64,000 bases of DNA from Pantoea sp. Ap-967 (lineage in GTDB: Bacteria > Pseudomonadota > Gammaproteobacteria > Pseudomonadales > Pseudomonadaceae): contig NZ_VWXK01000031.1 in assembly GCF_011752565.1 (NCBI RefSeq), forward strand, positions 1 to 64,000, written 5' to 3'. The notes beneath the pieces were generated by a model. The model saw only the letters and a list, made by a program, of their open reading frames with translations. It had not been told where the DNA came from and searched no databases. A program made the translations under genes and the position numbers. Below, in pieces: positions 45,761-53,250 of the stretch (within the stretch, counting starts at the first letter, position 1; each line of letters begins with the position of its first letter).

Positions 45761-47611
45761 CTATGGGGCAGTGCGCACAGTCAATTTGCTCACGCCAAGC
45801 CCAAGGACTCTGGCGTCTGCGGATTGGCCAAGCTGTTGTGGAGACACCGAGCCGGGAGCTTTGAACACAAGCTGGACCGAGCCATCAGCGGTGAGATTTT
45901 TCGGTATCGCCGCTGATCTTGTGCCACTTGGCGAGCCTTGGTCGAATGTCCATTGGGCGATTTCAGTGCCATTTGCCTCCACTATGATGGTCTGTTCCGG
46001 ATGCTGTGGCGTTAGGTATGCCATGCCATCGACTTCAAGCGTGTACGAGGCGTTTGGCAACTGAAGCTTGAGAGCACCACCCGTATCACCGAGCGACCAC
46101 GCGCCCCACGCCTCCGCTCCGCCCCAGCCATCGGTAGTGTATTGCCAAGCGCTTCCACCAGGACGGAATGTGAGTTCGTAGCCAGGTATGTAATTGCTGA
46201 GGCAGGACTGTCTTACAACTACAAAGTTTCTGGTCTCTGAGACTTTGGAGTTGCAAGCTGTATCAACATTGGAAGTTCTCGGGATCATTACAAGTTCTGC
46301 CCCAGCTTTAATGGGGGCGCCGCGAAGCCAGGAAATTGCGCGATCATTGAATGGGTGCTGGAATGCTGTGAGCGTTACCATCACGTTGCCCATCAGGGGG
46401 AGCGATCCATCGTCGTAGATCAAGTTTCCAGGCTCGAAGTCAGGGAGTTGATACTCTGCCATGTTGTTGGCGTAGGATAGAGCATCTACAATCGGGGCTA
46501 CACGTGTGGTGAAACCCTGCAAAGCAAATACGGAAGCCACGCCTGCCAAGAGTGGAGCTACCAAGCTTGTAGGGATGTTTCGGGTGTGTTTATTAGTAGC
46601 TGGGGTTAGCAGTCTGATCACGTTCATCATGCCAAGCGTTACGACAATGAACATGTGTTTCTTGATGGCGTAATCAGACCCATCGCCATGCAGCTTTAGC
46701 AGCGCGTACTGAATGAAAACCAAGCCGACTGCTGCGAGCGTCGCTGACCCTATAATAAGATCGGCATAGTCGCCTTTGTTTTTCCAATAGTTGCGCAAGC
46801 TCCACGCGCCAATAAGGCCGCAAAGGAAGGCAACGGGCACGGCCGCAGGGTAGCCGAAAACCAAATATCCATCATTTGCCGAAATCTGACGCATCACCTT
46901 GAGTGCTGGATTAGTAAACACGATCACAGCAGCGCCAACGACGATCACGAAGAGATTCGCAGCGCTTTCCAGTCGGATTCGCTTACCCTCGCTCCAGCGA
47001 TTCCAAAGCAGGAAGGTCATGAGCGCGCAGCCAGACGCCAGTACATGAACAGCGACTAATGGCTGAATCCACATGGTGACATAGCCGGCCAGCAAGAAAG
47101 CCACGGTCTGTTGCCAGTTCTGCCGATTTTTCAGTACCCAAAGCAGGACGCCAAAATAGACGACATCTGCAACGAGTTGTGGGTAGAAATAGTTTACAAC
47201 TATCTCCCAGCCCACCAATGAATGGGTTAGCATCAGGGCTGAGAACACGGCTGAAGCTGCAATGATTCGCGCGGCTGACTTGATCTCCAATAGGCAGACT
47301 ATCAGTATGTAGCACAAGAAAACAGCAATGATCGACACAATAGATATGCCGACAAGTCCTGAGCCACCCACCCATCCGACGAGGGTTGCAAGCCAATGAG
47401 AAACAGGTGGGTAGAGTGCCATTGCACCAATTCTGTCAAATGCCTCAGGTAGAACCCTGGCGTGCCTCGACAGTTCGTCTACTAGCAGAAGATGCTGAAC
47501 AAGGTCAAAGCTACTGGTTTGAATGTAGCGCGAGAACTTGAATATAAGAAACAGGAGAATGCAGGCGCCCAATACAAAGTGACTGACTTTGTTTTCTGAT
47601 TTGTTATGCAT
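45761..47611 (-). CDS. GT-C-like integral membrane protein with C-terminal beta domain
   Basis: A 616-aa protein, no close family recognised. The N-terminal 410 or so residues form about ten or more TM helices, starting with VSHFVLGACILLFLIFKFS. The first external loop has SSFDLVQHLLLVDELSRHA, with Asp and Glu placed as in GT-C glycosyltransferases, and YPPVSHWLATLVGW recalls the PMT/ArnT loop. From about residue 460 to the end it looks like a soluble beta-sandwich (YELTFRPGGSAWQYTTDGWG, AEAWGAWSLGDTGGALKLQL). AGAAGG and GGGCGA precede the ATG. Visibly lower GC than its neighbours, which suggests transfer. Possibly a glycan-modifying enzyme; low certainty. Confidence 0.8.
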   Translation of the reverse strand: MHNKSENKVSHFVLGACILLFLIFKFSRYIQTSSFDLVQHLLLVDELSRHARVLPEAFDRIGAMALYPPVSHWLATLVGWVGGSGLVGISIVSIIAVFLCYILIVCLLEIKSAARIIAASAVFSALMLTHSLVGWEIVVNYFYPQLVADVVYFGVLLWVLKNRQNWQQTVAFLLAGYVTMWIQPLVAVHVLASGCALMTFLLWNRWSEGKRIRLESAANLFVIVVGAAVIVFTNPALKVMRQISANDGYLVFGYPAAVPVAFLCGLIGAWSLRNYWKNKGDYADLIIGSATLAAVGLVFIQYALLKLHGDGSDYAIKKHMFIVVTLGMMNVIRLLTPATNKHTRNIPTSLVAPLLAGVASVFALQGFTTRVAPIVDALSYANNMAEYQLPDFEPGNLIYDDGSLPLMGNVMVTLTAFQHPFNDRAISWLRGAPIKAGAELVMIPRTSNVDTACNSKVSETRNFVVVRQSCLSNYIPGYELTFRPGGSAWQYTTDGWGGAEAWGAWSLGDTGGALKLQLPNASYTLEVDGMAYLTPQHPEQTIIVEANGTEIAQWTFDQGSPSGTRSAAIPKNLTADGSVQLVFKAPGSVSPQQLGQSADARVLGLGVSKLTVRTAP

Positions 47612-48128
47612 TGCTTCGCCCTTCTGAAGGCTGAAAATCTCGGCTGTACTTTAAGCCTGGCCCGCTTCCGGCTAAGCGCTTCGCCACGTTGTACATAAGC
47701 TCCCTCTCGGTGGATAACAGAAAAGTATAAAGTGGTACTAATAACGCAACCGACGGGACCTGATACAATCTCATGGCATAGCTATACGCAGCGTGCCCGC
47801 CTGCTGGAAACGAGGGTCAATACCTCGGTTGCGCCGTAGTGCGCAGGCCATGCTATAGACGTCCGCACCGCGAACCAAGCCCAAAATTCTGATTTTGCAC
47901 ATCAACCAAAAATTGGCTGAACAGCTCATCTTGCGCAGGGCTGTTCTTATATACAGTGTATGGGGTGAATGCGCGACTCTGTCACCGACGCGTGCCTGCG
48001 CCGGGCATGCCTGCCCACGCTGCTTGAGACCAGCAAGCATCTGTGGGGGCTGCGAGGTGCTGAGCTGGCCCGGTGCGGAGCAGCATAACGGCAGTTACTG
48101 GGTGCGGCCGTTCACAGTCGACGAGCAC
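47612..48128. other. 517-bp gap without a supported gene
   Basis: The first 250 bp continue the lower-GC segment and show nothing recognisable except, probably, the promoter of the minus-strand membrane-protein gene. The rest holds a LexA box (47941-47956) and, behind it, a 39-codon ORF (47969-48088) that resembles no protein I know. Confidence 0.5.
47941..47956. promoter_or_regulatory. LexA-type SOS box without an obvious gene
   Basis: CTGTTCTTATATACAG keeps the full CTGT-N8-ACAG core and overlaps a TATATA. On the plus strand an ORF of 39 codons starts 13 bp downstream (ATG 47969, preceded directly by GGGGTGA). No known SOS gene follows, so it could control a small ORF or RNA, or be a relic. 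Confidence 0.5.
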
Positions 48129-48731
48129 TTAACCCCGCAACCAACCCGCCTTGATCGGCCTCGCCATCAGGCTACGGTAAAGCCGCTCCACGACCCCGGT
48201 CACCGGCAAGCCAATCCGTCCCCAAACCGGCGTAAACGCCGCATACACCAGCAGCGAAACCACCACCGCCCCCAGCATATCGAGTGGAAAGTGCACGCCA
48301 AGAAACACCCGTGCCCAGGCAACCCCCAGCCCAGCCAGCAACACGACCACGCCCCAGCCCGCGACGCCGCCCAGCAGGAGGGTCAAGCCGATGCAGGTGA
48401 AAATGGTCATGTGGTCGCTTGGGAACGAGGCGTTGGCGGCGTGGGCCATCCAAGCGTGCCCCAGGCCCAGCATGAACGGCCTTGGATGGGGCCAGATTGT
48501 GCCGATGGCCAGGTTGGCAAACAGCGCGATTAACGTGACCAGGGCCGCTTTCAGCACCAGGCTGCGCTGCCCATGGCTGCCCCATAGCCACAGGCCCAGC
48601 AGCAATACCGGGAGCAGGTACATCAGGCCCGCACCGATGGCGATGGCGAACTGCACCAGGCCGTGCGGGGTGTCCGCGTTGCCATTGATCAGCAGGTAAA
48701 GGGTACGGTTGAGTGCTTCGAGTTCGCCCAT
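48129..48731 (-). CDS. PAP2-family undecaprenyl-diphosphatase
   Basis: A 200-aa membrane phosphatase with about five TM helices. The PAP2 active-site motifs are in order: PHPRPFMLGLGHAWM (motif 1, Arg-Pro), ASFPSDHMTIFTCI (PSDH) and ARVFLGVHFPLDMLG (Arg and His of motif 3). The pattern fits BcrC-type undecaprenyl pyrophosphate phosphatases that recycle the cell-wall lipid carrier. It is followed downstream by the variable gap and preceded by a bidirectional terminator shared with cptA. Confidence 0.9.
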   Translation of the reverse strand: MGELEALNRTLYLLINGNADTPHGLVQFAIAIGAGLMYLLPVLLLGLWLWGSHGQRSLVLKAALVTLIALFANLAIGTIWPHPRPFMLGLGHAWMAHAANASFPSDHMTIFTCIGLTLLLGGVAGWGVVVLLAGLGVAWARVFLGVHFPLDMLGAVVVSLLVYAAFTPVWGRIGLPVTGVVERLYRSLMARPIKAGWLRG

Positions 48732-48825
48732 GGCGTGTTACCCCTCGGTCATTTCAAAGGCGGTTACAGGTTTCATTAAAGCTGCTTGCTTGAGGTGTGT
48801 GGCACTTGGGCATCAGGCGAATGAA

Positions 48826-48870
48826 AAAAGGCCGAGGGCAGGGTCTTGGACCTTGCCCTGTCGGCCTTTT
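48826..48870. terminator. Terminator of cptA
   Basis: AAAAGGCCGA and TCGGCCTTTT outer stem with an inner GGGCA/TGCCC stem, ending on the minus strand in a run of Ts. Symmetric enough to work in both directions. Confidence 0.8.
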
Positions 48871-48888
48871 GGGGCGCCTGTGCGGCGG

Positions 48889-50643
48889 CTACTGCTGGCT
48901 GCTGGCAACCTGCTGCGGCGCCGGCGCTGGGGTGTCCTGCGGCAGCAGGTCGAAGGCATGCAGACCGTCTTTGCGGTACGGGTCGCCAATCCACCGGGTG
49001 GCCTCGGTGAACTGGGCGTTGACCAGGCTCTTGGCCGGTTCGTACTGGGTGTAGCTCAAGCCGGCCAGGTCCGACAGGGTGTGGATCAGGTGGGCGCTGC
49101 TGTAGGGGCGCTTGGCCATGGCCTGCAGGTCCCGTGGATGCTCGGCTTGCCAGCTTGGCGAGGTCCACAGCAGGAAGGGCACGGTGTACATCGGCCGGGT
49201 CGGGGCGCCTTCGTTGCGGCCCAGGCGGTCGTGGTTGCCGGAGCTGTACACGTCCTCGCCATGGTCGGACAGGTACAGCAGGAAGCCGTTGGGGGTGGTC
49301 GCGGAATACCGCTTGATCAGGCTCGACACCACGAAGTCGTTGTAGCGCACGGCGTTGTCGTAGAAGTTGTAGGTTTCAACCTGGTCGTCGGTCAGTGCCG
49401 CTGGCGCGCCCTGGCGGTCGGTGAAGTGCTGGTAGGTGTCCGGGTAGCGGTAGCGGTAGTCCATGTGCGTGCCCAGCAGGTGGACGATGATGAACTTCTT
49501 CGGCGCAGGGTCCTGCAGGGCCTTCTCGAACGGTGGCAGCACCACTTCGTCGTATTGGCTGGCGTTCTGGTTGCGCTGGTTGTTCAGGTACACCTGCTCG
49601 TCGGTCTGCTGCGAGAACGTGGTGAGCATGGTGTTGCGCTTGGTCATGGTCTGCTGGTTGGTGATCCAGAAGGTCTTGTAGCCAGCCTGTTTCATCAGGT
49701 TCATCAGCGACGGCTCGGTGAGGAAGCGGTCGGGGTGCTCCTCGTCGCCGAAGGTGAGAATCTGCTGCATCACCTCGATGGTGTAGGGGCGCGGGGTAAC
49801 CACGTTCTGGAACACGGTCAGGTTCTTGTCGGCGGCCAGGGCGTCGAGGTTTGGCGTGGTGTCGCGGTTGTAGCCGTACAGGTGCATGTGCTCGCGGGTG
49901 GTCGATTCACCGAGCACCAGCACCAGGGTGCGCGGGGCCTGGCCGCTGCTGTCCTGAAGGTTTTGCAGCGGCGGCAGGGCGGCGTTCTGGGCCAGCAGGT
50001 TCTGCATGTTGTCCAGTTGCTGGCGGTACTGGCGGTAGCCCACCACCAGTTGCCACGGCACGGCAGGCTCCATGCGTTGCTGCACTTTTTCCGCAGCGTC
50101 GGTGAAGTTGCGTTCCTGGGTGACCATTTGCTTGTAGAACGGCAGCACCAGGTTCAGGGCCAGCAGCAACACGGCAACCGGGATGCGGCTGCGCAGGCGC
50201 AGGGTGACCGGGCGGATGCGCGTCCACAGCAGCACGGCGACGGCTGTATAGGCCAGCAGGCCGAGCATCAGGCCCACGCTGAAATACTGGCTGAAATATT
50301 CACCGGCTTCGGCGGTGTTCGACTCGAACATCACGAAGATGACGCTTTGCGAGAACTCTTGGCGGTAGATGCCGAAGTAGCTCAGGCCTACCAACGAGGC
50401 AGCCCACAGCACCAGGCCGATGACGGCGGCCGTGCTACGGGTGAAGCGGGGCAGCAGCAGTACCGGCACCAGCCACAGTGTGCTGAGGAAGAAGGCGTCA
50501 CGGAAACCGGCGAAACCGGTGGTGCCGCTGACCAGCAGAAGCGCCTGGGTGACGCCGGAGAAGTACCAGAAGAACAGCAGGAGCCAGCCCAGGCCGGCCC
50601 AGTCCACGCGCTTGGGCGTGGATGGGGATGCGGTGTTTGCCAC
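48889..50643 (-). CDS. cptA: Phosphoethanolamine transferase CptA
   Basis: A 584-aa inner-membrane enzyme of the EptA/CptA alkaline-phosphatase superfamily that adds phosphoethanolamine to lipopolysaccharide (core in CptA). Five N-terminal TM helices (LGWLLLFFWYFSGVTQALLL onward), then a periplasmic catalytic domain with LVLVLGESTTREHMHLYGYN (nucleophile Thr), KKFIIVHLLGTHMDYRYRYP and LLYLSDHGEDVYSSGNHDRL (zinc ligands). The start is GTG (50641-50643), preceded by GAGGCACAC. ColR-like boxes upstream suggest control by the ColRS envelope-stress system. Confidence 0.93.
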   Translation of the reverse strand: MANTASPSTPKRVDWAGLGWLLLFFWYFSGVTQALLLVSGTTGFAGFRDAFFLSTLWLVPVLLLPRFTRSTAAVIGLVLWAASLVGLSYFGIYRQEFSQSVIFVMFESNTAEAGEYFSQYFSVGLMLGLLAYTAVAVLLWTRIRPVTLRLRSRIPVAVLLLALNLVLPFYKQMVTQERNFTDAAEKVQQRMEPAVPWQLVVGYRQYRQQLDNMQNLLAQNAALPPLQNLQDSSGQAPRTLVLVLGESTTREHMHLYGYNRDTTPNLDALAADKNLTVFQNVVTPRPYTIEVMQQILTFGDEEHPDRFLTEPSLMNLMKQAGYKTFWITNQQTMTKRNTMLTTFSQQTDEQVYLNNQRNQNASQYDEVVLPPFEKALQDPAPKKFIIVHLLGTHMDYRYRYPDTYQHFTDRQGAPAALTDDQVETYNFYDNAVRYNDFVVSSLIKRYSATTPNGFLLYLSDHGEDVYSSGNHDRLGRNEGAPTRPMYTVPFLLWTSPSWQAEHPRDLQAMAKRPYSSAHLIHTLSDLAGLSYTQYEPAKSLVNAQFTEATRWIGDPYRKDGLHAFDLLPQDTPAPAPQQVASSQQ

Positions 50644-50716
50644 GTGTGCCTCATTGAACCATGGCGGCAGCCAAAAGGCGGGCTGCCGGAAAGGCTGTGA
50701 CGCTAGAGGGCGGTAC

Positions 50717-50732
50717 GTGAAAATACCGTTAA
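50717..50732 (-). promoter_or_regulatory. ColR-like box for cptA
   Basis: Minus strand TTAACGGTATTTTCAC matches the P. putida ColR consensus YYNASNNYTTTTTCAC at all but one position, 74 bp before the cptA start. Confidence 0.6.
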
Positions 50733-50738
50733 CGAAGC

Positions 50739-50754
50739 ATGGAAAAAGTCTTAA
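50739..50754 (-). promoter_or_regulatory. Second, weaker ColR-like box
   Basis: Minus strand TTAAGACTTTTTCCAT, two mismatches to the same consensus, 22 bp (two helical turns) upstream of the first box and in the same orientation. Confidence 0.4.
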
Positions 50755-50785
50755 CCAAATTTTACAGAGGTGGCGAATTTGGCGA

Positions 50786-50803
50786 TTTCTACATATGTAG
50801 AAA
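50786..50803. promoter_or_regulatory. Perfect 18-bp palindrome
   Basis: TTTCTACATATGTAGAAA between cptA and the folded leader of the next gene. The size and symmetry suit a dimeric repressor; no regulator identified. Confidence 0.4.
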
Positions 50804-50887
50804 CAGATTTTACCGCTGGTTTGTAGGACGGTTCTGAATCAGCCTTTGGGGCATTGCGGTGGGGGATTCAGCTCCCTAGGCTGGCGG

Positions 50888-51070
50888 GGCCGTTGCAAAT
50901 TCAACGGCCGGGTCTGCAAGCCCGAGGTTAGCTTGAAGATGCCATCACTCAGCAAAGGCGCTCAGCGTCCGGCTGCATTTTATGGTGGTTACGTACGGGT
51001 GGTCTTCGGACCAACCGGGGTTTTGTCTTCGAGTTAACCCGGTCTTGCAGGCCTGTACGTAGCCGCCACC
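50888..51070 (+). ncRNA. Candidate structured leader RNA
   Basis: Successive helices: GGCCGTTG/CAACGGCC (50888-50909), CGGG/CCCG (50909-50924), and an outer long-range stem GGTGGTTACGTAC (50984-50996) with GTACGTAGCCGCCACC (51055-51070). This encloses GGTC-TTCG-GACC (51001-51012) and CCGGGGTT/AACCCGG (51015-51042). It ends 58 bp before the small protein gene at 51129. No Rfam class recognised. Confidence 0.4.
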
Positions 51071-51128
51071 CAATCATCTGCAAGTGAGCGAGTGGCGATC
51101 CTTTCAGCTTAATTCGAAGAGATTCGCC

Positions 51129-51386
51129 ATGCTTAAAATAGTCCCCGATCCACCCTCCACCCCCGATACCTCGCATTACCTCGAAGATACCCTGATCGAG
51201 GCCTGCGAATACGTGTTCTGCGGCCTGGCCGTGGCCCATCAGGCCGTCGCCACGCTGCCCAAGTCACCTGCAGCCCTCATGACCCAGGCCGTGATCCATG
51301 AATTGGAGGCGGTGCGTACGCTGCTGGAATCGGCGATTGCGCAGGTGCAAATCAAGCAGCCCCGGCAGGTGCGCTCGTTGCACTGA
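51129..51386 (+). CDS. Small Pseudomonas-specific protein (DUF6124/DUF3077-like)
   Basis: An 85-aa protein, MLKIVPDPPSTPDTSHYLED at the N terminus, then helical CEYVFCGLAVAHQAVATLPK and ALMTQAVIHELEAVRTLLES. Multicopy small proteins beginning with F/L-K-x-x-PDPP are common in pseudomonads; family name given from memory. The ATG at 51129 follows GAAGAGATTCGCC. Function unknown; the folded upstream region suggests post-transcriptional control. Confidence 0.75.
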   Translation: MLKIVPDPPSTPDTSHYLEDTLIEACEYVFCGLAVAHQAVATLPKSPAALMTQAVIHELEAVRTLLESAIAQVQIKQPRQVRSLH

Positions 51387-51436
51387 GGCGCTTGAGCGTT
51401 TGGGTGATGGCTTTGTGGCTTGGTTGCCTGGGCTAT

Positions 51437-51466
51437 CGCATTCGCGGGGCAAGTCCGCTCCTACAG
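51437..51466. repeat. Single REP unit
   Basis: CGCATTCGCGGGGCAAGTCCGCTCCTACAG, one copy with a C-to-T change in the core. Confidence 0.65.
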
Positions 51467-51491
51467 GGGCGGGGTAGAATGAGGATTGAAG

Positions 51492-51779
51492 ATGGACAAG
51501 GAACTCCCTGAAGAAACCGGCAGGCTTGGCTTCACCGTGGGCTCGGCCACCTGCGTGCCCGGTGTGGTCGAAGGCAAGCGCCTGTTCCGGGTGGAACCCG
51601 GCAATTGCAGCAACCACGCCATGGAGCAGGCCTCGGTGTTGATGGACTGCGCGCGGCGTACCTCGTTTATTGGCGTGATGGATGATGAACCCGCGCTGGT
51701 GTGGGCCTCGCATTATCTGTGTGAGATGGCTAAAGCGTTGATGGATGATGCGCATATGGGGATTTTGAAACGCAGGTAG
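51492..51779 (+). CDS. DUF3077-like small protein
   Basis: A 95-aa soluble protein with RLFRVEPGNCSNHAMEQASV, LMDCARRTSFIGVMDD and ALVWASHYLCEMAKALMDDA, the typical core of the DUF3077 group of Pseudomonas small proteins. GAGG sits 7 bases before the ATG at 51492; an in-frame TTG at 51486 is less likely. It is 105 bp after the preceding small gene, separated by a REP unit. Function unknown. Confidence 0.75.
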   Translation: MDKELPEETGRLGFTVGSATCVPGVVEGKRLFRVEPGNCSNHAMEQASVLMDCARRTSFIGVMDDEPALVWASHYLCEMAKALMDDAHMGILKRR

Positions 51780-51790
51780 GTGGCGTTTGC

Positions 51791-51840
51791 GGCAACGAGC
51801 GCCGCTTGGCGGCGCATCGCGAGCTGCGCTCGCTCCTACG
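51791..51840. repeat. Second-type repeat, short copy
   Basis: GAGCGCCGCTTGGCGGCGC hairpin plus CGCGAGCTGCGCTCGCTCC, a single-armed member of the GTAGGAGCGAGC family. Confidence 0.7.
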
Positions 51841-51879
51841 GGAGGGTGACGCGATGGCGTCATCCGCTCCGGCAAGCCC

Positions 51880-53187
51880 TTAATATCGCCGCAAATGCTC
51901 CGCAAAGGTACTGCCCTGGTACCGCGCGCGGAACAGCCCGCGCTCCACCAGCCGCGGCACCACCTCATCCAGAAAACGGTACACCGACCCAAACGACCCA
52001 CCGGGCGCGGCGATAAAGCCATCCATCACTCCGGCCTCGGCCCAGTCGGCAATCTCGTCGACCGCATCGTCAACCGTCCCGATCACCTGCCAGTGCGCCG
52101 CCGACAGCACTTCCGGGCGCATCAGCAGCTCGCTGGGCAACAGCGACTCGCGTTCGATCAGGCGCCGGAGCAGGCCCACATGGGTGCGGCTGGCGCCCGG
52201 TTGCAGCTGCAGCGGCGGCAGGTCGCTGGCGTGAATGCGGCGGTCGCTCGGCCAGGTGGCCAGGTCCAGGCCGGTCATCTGCTTGATCGAGGCATGCTTG
52301 CGCGCCACATCCACCCGCGCATGGGTGGCCATGAACAGCTCGCGGGCCTCTTCGCGGGTGCCGGCCAGGAACAGGCTCAGGCCCGGCAGCAAGCGGATGT
52401 CGGCGGCGTTGCGGCCATGGCGCTCGGCGCGCCGGCTGAGGTCGCGGCGCAGCTCCGCGGCGGCTTCCTGGTCGGGGGTGGGGGCGAAGACGATGTCGGC
52501 CACCCGGGCGGCGAAATCGCGGCCGCTGTCGGACGCACCTGCCTGAATCAGCGGAATGCGTGCGCCCTGCTCAGGCAGGTTGAGCGGCCCCTGCACCTTG
52601 TGGAAATCCCCCTCATGGGCAATGGCCTGCACCTGCGCAGGGTCGGCGTAGCGGCCATTGGCCCGGTCGATCAGCAGGGCCTGCTGCGGGAAGCTGCGCC
52701 ACAGGCGTTGCACCACCTCGGTGAACTCCGCCGCGCGGGCGTAGCGCTCCTCGGCACTGGGCATGGCCGCCAGGCCGAAATTCTCGTGCCCTTGCAAGGC
52801 CGTAACGATGTTCCAGCCAACCCGGCCCTGGCTCAGCCAGTTCAACGACTGCAGCTGGCGCGCCACCAGGTAGGGCGGGAAGAACGTGGTGGAAATGGTC
52901 GTCACCAGGCCGATGCGCGAGGTTCCGCGGGTAAGCGCGGCCAGCAGCAGGGTAGGGTCGAGGCTGGTGAACCCCGAGCCGCTTTCCAGGGCGTCGGCCA
53001 CCACGCAGCTGACATCCGGGCGGAACACGAAGTCCAGGTGCGCCGCTTCCGAGCGGCGGGCGATATCCAGGGCGAAGTCGCTGCCGAACAGGGTTTCCAC
53101 CCGGCTGTCGGGGCGGCGCCAGCCTTCGCCGCTGAGCCAGGTGGGGGCGAGTGACATGCCGATGTGCAGGCCGTTTCGAGGGGTCAT
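51880..53187 (-). CDS. LLM-class FMN-dependent monooxygenase (NtaA/SnaA/DszA type)
   Basis: A 435-aa bacterial-luciferase-like monooxygenase. Family segments: LHIGMSLAPTWLSGEGWRRP, AHLDFVFRPDVSCVV, TSRIGLVTTISTTFFPPYLV, LSQGRVGWNIVTALQGHENF, and QGARIPLIQAGASDSGRDFA. Relatives oxidise aminopolycarboxylate chelators (NtaA, EmoA), sulfones (DszA) or pristinamycin (SnaA) and need FMNH2 from a separate reductase; none lies nearby. The ATG follows TCTGGAGACCCTG. It is 63 bp downstream of the TonB receptor on the same strand, so the two are probably cotranscribed. Substrate unknown. Confidence 0.9.
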   Translation of the reverse strand: MTPRNGLHIGMSLAPTWLSGEGWRRPDSRVETLFGSDFALDIARRSEAAHLDFVFRPDVSCVVADALESGSGFTSLDPTLLLAALTRGTSRIGLVTTISTTFFPPYLVARQLQSLNWLSQGRVGWNIVTALQGHENFGLAAMPSAEERYARAAEFTEVVQRLWRSFPQQALLIDRANGRYADPAQVQAIAHEGDFHKVQGPLNLPEQGARIPLIQAGASDSGRDFAARVADIVFAPTPDQEAAAELRRDLSRRAERHGRNAADIRLLPGLSLFLAGTREEARELFMATHARVDVARKHASIKQMTGLDLATWPSDRRIHASDLPPLQLQPGASRTHVGLLRRLIERESLLPSELLMRPEVLSAAHWQVIGTVDDAVDEIADWAEAGVMDGFIAAPGGSFGSVYRFLDEVVPRLVERGLFRARYQGSTFAEHLRRY

Positions 53188-53250
53188 CAGGGTCTCCAGA
53201 AATCAGGCTGGCCGGTGGGTGCCGGCCAGGGCTTCACAACGTGTAGCCAG

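Noticed and set aside
47895..48533. Plus-strand 212-codon frame after the LexA box region
   Set aside because: Its second half is antisense to the PAP2 gene and no part resembles a protein I know; it begins upstream of the LexA box. Only the box itself is kept.
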